DNA of 46,378 bases from Prolixibacteraceae bacterium UBA5740 (lineage in GTDB: Bacteria > Bacteroidota > Bacteroidia > Bacteroidales > Prolixibacteraceae). Location of the stretch: assembly GCA_002419285.1 (NCBI GenBank), contig DIFU01000142.1:52632-99009 (forward strand), written 5' to 3'. Shown here in pieces: positions 41,306 to 46,378 of this stretch; the stretch's first letter is position 1, and each line of letters starts with the position of its first letter. Under the pieces are notes generated by a model. The model saw only the letters and a program-made list of their open reading frames with translations. It was not told where the DNA came from and searched no databases. A program made the translations under genes and the position numbers.

Positions 41306-44281
41306 ATGAGTTTTAACAAGCTTCATATAATCATACTTTTCCTGATGGTATTAATCATCCATGGTTGTGAAGCACCACAAGAAAAGAATCAGGCAGAATT
41401 TTCCCGAAGATATTTTTGTGATGCCGAAATTTTTGACGAAGCAAACTGGAGTTTTTTGGAATCTACGGGACAGTCAGTGCGTTTTCAGAATGTCGACACA
41501 CGCTCGCGGGAGCTGGCATGGTCAGGTGAATATTCTGCTGAACTTACTTCGGAACGTCCATATGGTTTTACGGCAATTATTGATAGCATTAAGCCTGATG
41601 ACTATTTGCAGCTTAGTGCCATAATTCGTGCAGAAAATGCTACCGGATATTTGGTCGTTGATGGCGGCGAAGAACTTTATTTTACATCGAAGGAAATTGT
41701 TTGGAGAGATGACACTGGTTGGGTGAAAGTTCAGCTCGAATGTTTTATACCGCCCAACTTTGCGAAGGATAGTGTAAAGGTTTATGCATGGCATTTTGGC
41801 CAGGGAAGAGTGTTTGTTGATGACTTTGAGGTTATCCACCAGCGAACCAGGGAATTTCCTTTATATGATTCAATTCCGGGACTGCAATTGTTCGCAGATG
41901 ATCAAAGTATTCATTTGTTGTCTGAGCGCCGTTTATCTGCATTTTCAACGGGAGTATTGGAAAATCATGATGAAGATTTTTCACCTTTGATCCTTTTTGA
42001 CGGAGATAATTTCATGGATGCCCGTTTCAGGTTAAAGGGCGATTTGGCTGACCACATTCAAGGTCCCAAATGGTCATTTCGAATTAAACTCAAAGATGGA
42101 TTTTCATGGCAAAACATGCTCACATTTTCATTACATACACCTATAGCCCGCGATTTTTTAAGTGAATGGGTGGCACACCGGATTTTTATTGATGAGGACA
42201 TACTTACGACGAGATACGGTTTTGTTCCGGTAATGCTCAATGGGAAGTCATTAGGGATATATGCCTGGGAGGAGCATTTTGAGAAACAATTGGTTGAAAC
42301 CCGTCGCCGTCGTGAAGGGCCTATTATCAGGTTTGATGAAACATTTTTTTGGAAGCGGGTAGCTGAGGCTAACTTAACAGGCAAATCATGGAATGTTAAT
42401 TATTTTGCTTCTTCAAGAATCGCTCCTTTTAAAAGTGGCAGCATGCTTTCTGATAGCCTGCAGTGGCATCAGATGGTTGATGGTGCAAAACTCCTGGAGC
42501 AGTTTCGCAATGCATTGATGCCGGTCGACAGGACCTTTGATCTGGACAAGCTGGCCCGATTCTATGCTTTGGTTGATCTCACAAGGGCTAGTCATGGATT
42601 TGTGTGGCACAATATGCGATTTTACTTCAATCCGATAACATGTCTGCTTGAACCAATTGCATTTGATGGATACATTGAGGGTGGGGTTTATCAGCGATTT
42701 GAGTCTCCTGTCATTGGATTGACTGACCTTTCAGAACTATGGGGAGCCGAACCTCAGGAACTCATGCTTTTCCAGGTTTTCTCGAACGAAAAGTTTAACC
42801 AAAAGTACCTGGAGTATCTTGTTCAATATTCAGACGAGAATTTCATCAATCGGCTTGTTGATGGTTATATGCCAGTGATTGATTCACTGGAAGCCTTGAT
42901 TCGAAAAGAGTTCCCTTCATATAAATACGATTCTTTCTTTTTGAGTAACAATGCCAGGTTTATCCGTGAACATATTTCGCAAATTTCTGAGAATGTAGGT
43001 AAATTAGGTTCTACATTCATTAGTCAATTGGATAATCAGGAAGGAAGGACGTTTTCCAAAGAGGTAAATGATGTACTTATTCATGGACTGGTCCAAGCAT
43101 ATATCAAGCCAGATGAAAGAATCATCCAGGTTGAAAATTTTCATTCTGATACCATTCTTATAAAGGGGTTTAAACAAGGACTTTTTCCAATTACCCCATT
43201 TAAAGAACCGATAGTTTTGGAAGGTTCAAAAGGTACTGGCTTTTTGAGTGAGATTAAACTTTTCACAGATTTGCCTGATAGTATTCAGTTTGAAGCAGGA
43301 GGTAAATCTTACATTATCGCGATAAATCCATGGCCACGACCTTTCGGTTTATCATCAAGGCAATTATCTGAAGAAAGCTCGTTAATGCCTGATTGGCCTA
43401 TATTCGGAGATACACTTTTAATTGAGGGGGTCTTAAAGATGGACAAAGATGTTTTTATACCTGCCGGATATAAAGTTGTATTTTCTTCGGGATCAGAAAT
43501 TGACCTTACTTGTGGTTCTGGCTTCTTTAGCTTATCTCCGGTTTATATGAATGGTATTCCCGGAAGACCTGTCAGGGTTTTTTCAAGTGACAGAACATCA
43601 AGTGGATTTAATGTATTCCAGGCCGAAGATAGGTCAGTTATTCAAAATACAATATTTGAAGGATTAAGCAACATCAGGAGAGGTGGTTGGCAAACGCCCT
43701 CAGCGATTACTTTTTATGAGTCAGATGTTGATTTTTTCTCTTGTTCATTTATTCGCAACCATCAATGTGATGACGCACTTAATGTTGTCAGGTCTGATTT
43801 TATTATGGAGGATTGCCTGTTCGAAAACACCTTTGCGGATGCATTTGATTCGGATTATTGTACTGGTATTGTCCGGAATTCCAGGTTTGACAAAACAGGG
43901 AACGATGCTATTGATTTTTCGGGAAGTCGTGTCCTGATTGAAAAATGCACAATGACAGATATTAATGACAAAGCAATCTCAGGAGGTGAACATTCATATC
44001 TGGATGTTCGGGAATGTACAGTCAATGGTGCTGTCATCGGAATTGCTTCTAAGGACTTATCAATCATAAAAGTTGATGAAATTGAAATAAACAAGGCCGT
44101 TTACGGATTGGTTTCTTTTATCAAGAAACCAGAGTATGGTCCTGCCCGAATAATCGTTAATAATCTTCGGTTTAGGAATACCCAGATATATCACAAGCTT
44201 GAGATTGGGTCGGACCTTACAGTCAATGGTCGCTTGATCGAGGGTACGGAAAAGAATTTAGCACTCAGATTATATCAGTAA
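41306..44281 (+). CDS. CotH-like kinase lipoprotein with a beta-helix domain
   Basis: A 991-residue lipoprotein. Lipobox IIHGC at Cys21; a beta-sandwich or carbohydrate-binding-like region (about 45-178); a CotH-like kinase domain (about 195-580); and a right-handed parallel beta-helix (about 706-970). In the CotH part, RFRLKGD has Lys244, KWSFRIK follows, then GIYAWEEHFEK, HNMRFYFNP (His435, Asn436) and LEPIAFDG (Asp454), matching the family's HN...D pattern. CotH kinases phosphorylate Ser residues of coat proteins in spores; a non-spore exported version is less known. It starts the operon CotH, DUF4956, VTC, membrane protein. Confidence 0.83.
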   Translation: MSFNKLHIIILFLMVLIIHGCEAPQEKNQAEFSRRYFCDAEIFDEANWSFLESTGQSVRFQNVDTRSRELAWSGEYSAELTSERPYGFTAIIDSIKPDDYLQLSAIIRAENATGYLVVDGGEELYFTSKEIVWRDDTGWVKVQLECFIPPNFAKDSVKVYAWHFGQGRVFVDDFEVIHQRTREFPLYDSIPGLQLFADDQSIHLLSERRLSAFSTGVLENHDEDFSPLILFDGDNFMDARFRLKGDLADHIQGPKWSFRIKLKDGFSWQNMLTFSLHTPIARDFLSEWVAHRIFIDEDILTTRYGFVPVMLNGKSLGIYAWEEHFEKQLVETRRRREGPIIRFDETFFWKRVAEANLTGKSWNVNYFASSRIAPFKSGSMLSDSLQWHQMVDGAKLLEQFRNALMPVDRTFDLDKLARFYALVDLTRASHGFVWHNMRFYFNPITCLLEPIAFDGYIEGGVYQRFESPVIGLTDLSELWGAEPQELMLFQVFSNEKFNQKYLEYLVQYSDENFINRLVDGYMPVIDSLEALIRKEFPSYKYDSFFLSNNARFIREHISQISENVGKLGSTFISQLDNQEGRTFSKEVNDVLIHGLVQAYIKPDERIIQVENFHSDTILIKGFKQGLFPITPFKEPIVLEGSKGTGFLSEIKLFTDLPDSIQFEAGGKSYIIAINPWPRPFGLSSRQLSEESSLMPDWPIFGDTLLIEGVLKMDKDVFIPAGYKVVFSSGSEIDLTCGSGFFSLSPVYMNGIPGRPVRVFSSDRTSSGFNVFQAEDRSVIQNTIFEGLSNIRRGGWQTPSAITFYESDVDFFSCSFIRNHQCDDALNVVRSDFIMEDCLFENTFADAFDSDYCTGIVRNSRFDKTGNDAIDFSGSRVLIEKCTMTDINDKAISGGEHSYLDVRECTVNGAVIGIASKDLSIIKVDEIEINKAVYGLVSFIKKPEYGPARIIVNNLRFRNTQIYHKLEIGSDLTVNGRLIEGTEKNLALRLYQ

Positions 44282-44292
44282 ATTGAATTATC

Positions 44293-44973
44293 ATGGATAA
44301 ATGGAATGTTTTTCAGCGTTTTTTGGTTACGGAGAATGCACATATCTCTGTGAATGAGTTTTTAATAAATACCTTGGTCATACTGGTGTTATCACTCTTA
44401 TTGGAATTCACGTATACGAGGTGTTCACATAGCCTGTCAGAGCGTAGGTCCTTTGCTGCCAATTTTTTTCTGGTTGCCTTTACAACCATGCTGATAATTT
44501 CAATTGTTAAATCATCATTGGCTCTATCGCTGGGGCTCGTGGGTGCTTTGTCGATCGTTAGGTTCCGTTCAGCCATAAAAGAACCCGAAGAACTTGCTTT
44601 TTTATTTATCACAATTTCCATTGGGCTTGGACTCGGCGCTGAGAAGAGAATCATAACCGTGATTGGAGCCTTGGTGCTCATTGCAGTAATCTGGGCCCGA
44701 CATTTTTTAAAGGCAAAAACCCAAAAGCAAAATCTCTATCTGACTGTTAGTAGCACCGGCGATTTGAAGCTGACACTGGCCAGGATAAGTGAGACAGCGG
44801 CCATGATATTTCCAGCTGCCAAGCTTGTCAGGTATGATGAAACTGAAGGGATTATTGAGGCTGCGTTCTGGATTGAAGTTAGACAGACAGCCGATCTCCA
44901 GAAATTCAGATCGATTCTCAACGAAACAGCACCAGGGGTAAAGGTTTCATTTGTCAACAATAATTCCTTTTAA
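44293..44973 (+). CDS. DUF4956 membrane protein
   Basis: A 226-residue integral membrane protein of the DUF4956 family. About five hydrophobic segments lie in residues 20-137, including the family hallmark GLVGALSIVRFRSAIKEPEELAFLF (about 82-106, with Arg90, Arg92, Lys96, Glu97). A small cytosolic alpha/beta domain (about 145-226) follows. The family is often found beside VTC-domain genes; no activity is proven. It follows the CotH gene by 11 bases and precedes the VTC gene by 5. Confidence 0.9.
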   Translation: MDKWNVFQRFLVTENAHISVNEFLINTLVILVLSLLLEFTYTRCSHSLSERRSFAANFFLVAFTTMLIISIVKSSLALSLGLVGALSIVRFRSAIKEPEELAFLFITISIGLGLGAEKRIITVIGALVLIAVIWARHFLKAKTQKQNLYLTVSSTGDLKLTLARISETAAMIFPAAKLVRYDETEGIIEAAFWIEVRQTADLQKFRSILNETAPGVKVSFVNNNSF

Positions 44974-44978
44974 TAGAC

Positions 44979-45692
44979 GTGCAAAATCAAGGCTATACCG
45001 AGTTAAAAGGCCGGAGGTATGAACGCAAATTCCTGCCTTACACTATGTCCAGGGGGCAGGTTGAATCGTTACTTATGAGGAATACTTTTGCCTTCAGAAG
45101 TGCCTACGTTCCCCGTCAGGTTAATAACATTTATTTTGACACTCCGGGATTTGATTGCTATTATGCGAATCTCTTCGGAATAGGATATCGTTGGAAGGTT
45201 CGCATAAGATGGTATGGTAACTTGTTTGGGTATGTCAGTAAACCAGTGCTTGAGTTGAAGATTAAACACGGTTATTCGGGCTCTAAAAAATCGTTTTTGC
45301 TTGCTCCGATGTCAATCGACAAGGATCATTTTGATGGATCGAAGTTAATGGAGGTGTTTGAAAATGAGAATATCCCAGATGAAATACGATTGAAGCTTGA
45401 ATCTTTGCAGCCTGTTCTTCTTAACTCGTACATTCGGAGTTATTTTATTTCGCGAAATGGCCTCTTCAGGGCAACAGTAGATGATCAGCTTTCCTATTTT
45501 CAGGTCAGGCCAACCTGGAATCAATTTCATTTCCCAATGAAGGAAGATAACAAAACTGTACTTGAAATCAAATACAATCTGGAATATGATGATCAAGCCC
45601 CTGAAATTACCCGGCAATTCCCGTTCAGAATGGAGAAAAATTCGAAATTTGTATCCGGAATGTCCTTATTCAAAGGTGATATCCCACTTTAA
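44979..45692 (+). CDS. VTC-domain (polyphosphate polymerase fold) protein
   Basis: A 237-residue tunnel-fold protein related to yeast Vtc4, which makes polyphosphate from ATP. Basic and acidic residues that line the tunnel are kept: RYERKF (13-18), KVRIR (Lys73, Arg75, Arg77), ELKIK (Glu92, Lys94, Lys96), SYIRSYF (Tyr151, Arg153), FRATVDD (Arg164, Asp168), LEIKYN (Glu196, Lys198) and NSKFVSGM (Lys223). It has no TM and would sit in the cytosol, so export of product would need DUF4956. The start is GTG at 44979; no ATG precedes RYERKF. Confidence 0.9.
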   Translation: MQNQGYTELKGRRYERKFLPYTMSRGQVESLLMRNTFAFRSAYVPRQVNNIYFDTPGFDCYYANLFGIGYRWKVRIRWYGNLFGYVSKPVLELKIKHGYSGSKKSFLLAPMSIDKDHFDGSKLMEVFENENIPDEIRLKLESLQPVLLNSYIRSYFISRNGLFRATVDDQLSYFQVRPTWNQFHFPMKEDNKTVLEIKYNLEYDDQAPEITRQFPFRMEKNSKFVSGMSLFKGDIPL

Positions 45693-45715
45693 CCAAAAGT
45701 AACTTGCTGAAGACT

Positions 45716-46378
45716 ATGTCAAACCTAAAGGGTAGTTGGTCAAAAATCAGTGTTTGGGTAAGCACTGTAATTCTAGCCGCAACCATTTATTCTACGGGAT
45801 ACTGGAATGATAAGGGGAGGGTTATTGCATCGGATGTGATTGATTATTATGGGTACCTTCCCGCCACTTTTATATTCAAAGATCTGGGGGTAGATAAGGC
45901 AGAGACCATCGAGAGTGGCACTTTTTATACTTTCCGTTTGCCAAATGGCAACAATATCTTTAAGATGTCGATGGGGATGGCAATGGTATACCTTCCTTTT
46001 TTTGTTACCGGGCACTTTGCAGCTCATTTTTTTGAATACCCTGTTGATGGTTTTTCAGAACCCTACAGACTTGCTTTGCTTATAGGAGGTCTGATTTATT
46101 TCGGTTTGGGGATGTTGTTTTTAAGCAAGATATTAAACCGTTCTTTCCCTGATAAGGTATCTGCGCTCACTTTACTGGCCGTCGGATTGGGTACCAATCT
46201 CTTTTATTATGCCAGTGACGAGGGGACTATGTCGCATGTGTACAGTTTTGCACTTATTACCATTTTTTTGTGGCATACAATTCGTTGGCACGAGAATCCT
46301 TCAGCCTTGAGGTTAATGTTTCTTGGAATTTTGGCAGGGTGGATTACTCTGATCCGGCCGTCAAACATCATCATTTTG
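45716..46378 (+). CDS. Polytopic membrane protein, second paralogue (partial, cut by the right edge)
   Basis: An open frame of 221 codons from ATG at 45716 to the window end without a stop. It is a paralogue of the gene at 33834: SDVIDYYGYLPATF matches SDPHGYYQYLPVLF, LGTNLFYYASDEGTMSHVYSF matches FATNLLYYTLVAPGMSHAYSF, and TLIRPSN matches VLIRPTS. It follows the VTC gene by 23 bases, so it is likely the fourth gene of the CotH operon. A GT39-like or other lipid-linked transferase role is inferred. Confidence 0.85.
   Translation, partial: MSNLKGSWSKISVWVSTVILAATIYSTGYWNDKGRVIASDVIDYYGYLPATFIFKDLGVDKAETIESGTFYTFRLPNGNNIFKMSMGMAMVYLPFFVTGHFAAHFFEYPVDGFSEPYRLALLIGGLIYFGLGMLFLSKILNRSFPDKVSALTLLAVGLGTNLFYYASDEGTMSHVYSFALITIFLWHTIRWHENPSALRLMFLGILAGWITLIRPSNIIIL

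Noticed and set aside
45773..46027. An 84-residue minus-strand frame near the right edge
   Set aside because: It overlaps the plus-strand frame that runs open to the edge and matches the paralogue at 33834.
1..46378. CRISPR arrays, insertion sequences, prophage and attachment sites
   Set aside because: No regularly spaced repeats, transposase or integrase frames, or terminal inverted repeats were seen.

Overview
The window looks like a chromosomal segment of an anaerobic or fermentative member of the Bacteroidota (class Bacteroidia), moderate in GC. The evidence is a TonB-dependent receptor with a carboxypeptidase-regulatory-like N-terminus, a protein with a type IX secretion C-terminal sorting domain, TAnnTTTG-type promoter boxes, almost no Shine-Dalgarno sequences, and an [FeFe]-hydrogenase maturation set. 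I see no rRNA, tRNA, CRISPR array, transposase or prophage.

Left part (1-9.6 kb): hydrogenase maturation genes hydF (cut by the left edge), hydG, a TM1266-like regulator and hydE. Between hydF and hydG lies a divergent unit made of a small Cys-rich exported protein and a two-component system whose sensor has a Cys cluster in its periplasmic loop. A GATE-domain membrane protein converges on hydE, followed by a TonB-dependent receptor.

Middle part (9.6-33.5 kb): mostly housekeeping. It holds a thioredoxin-fold protein, pirin, a methyltransferase, CutC, MiaA, acyl-ACP thioesterase, methionine aminopeptidase, an exported protein with repeated Trp-Met motifs, a stand-alone GroES-like protein, an alpha/beta hydrolase, an aminotransferase and a PIF1-type helicase with HRDC and HTH tails. 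A long minus-strand operon rsfS-ftsH-LUD-DUF2007-cdsA-psd-pssA links ribosome silencing, membrane proteolysis and phosphatidylethanolamine synthesis. BirA, an SRPBCC protein, PyrE, a Nudix protein, HtpX, a coiled-coil protein, a degenerate thioredoxin-fold protein and CoaD follow.

Right part (33.5-46.4 kb): a cell-surface block. It has two paralogous polytopic membrane proteins at its ends (the second cut by the right edge), a DPM1-like GT2 glycosyltransferase, an AlgI/AlgJ-type O-acetylation pair, an exported calcineurin-like phosphoesterase, a type IX-secreted propeller-like protein, and an operon encoding a CotH-like kinase/beta-helix lipoprotein, a DUF4956 membrane protein and a VTC-type polyphosphate-polymerase-fold protein. 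The last operon is the best candidate for an uncharacterised system: a membrane-linked phosphate- or polyphosphate-dependent modification of an exported polymer or protein. That function is inference from domains and gene order.
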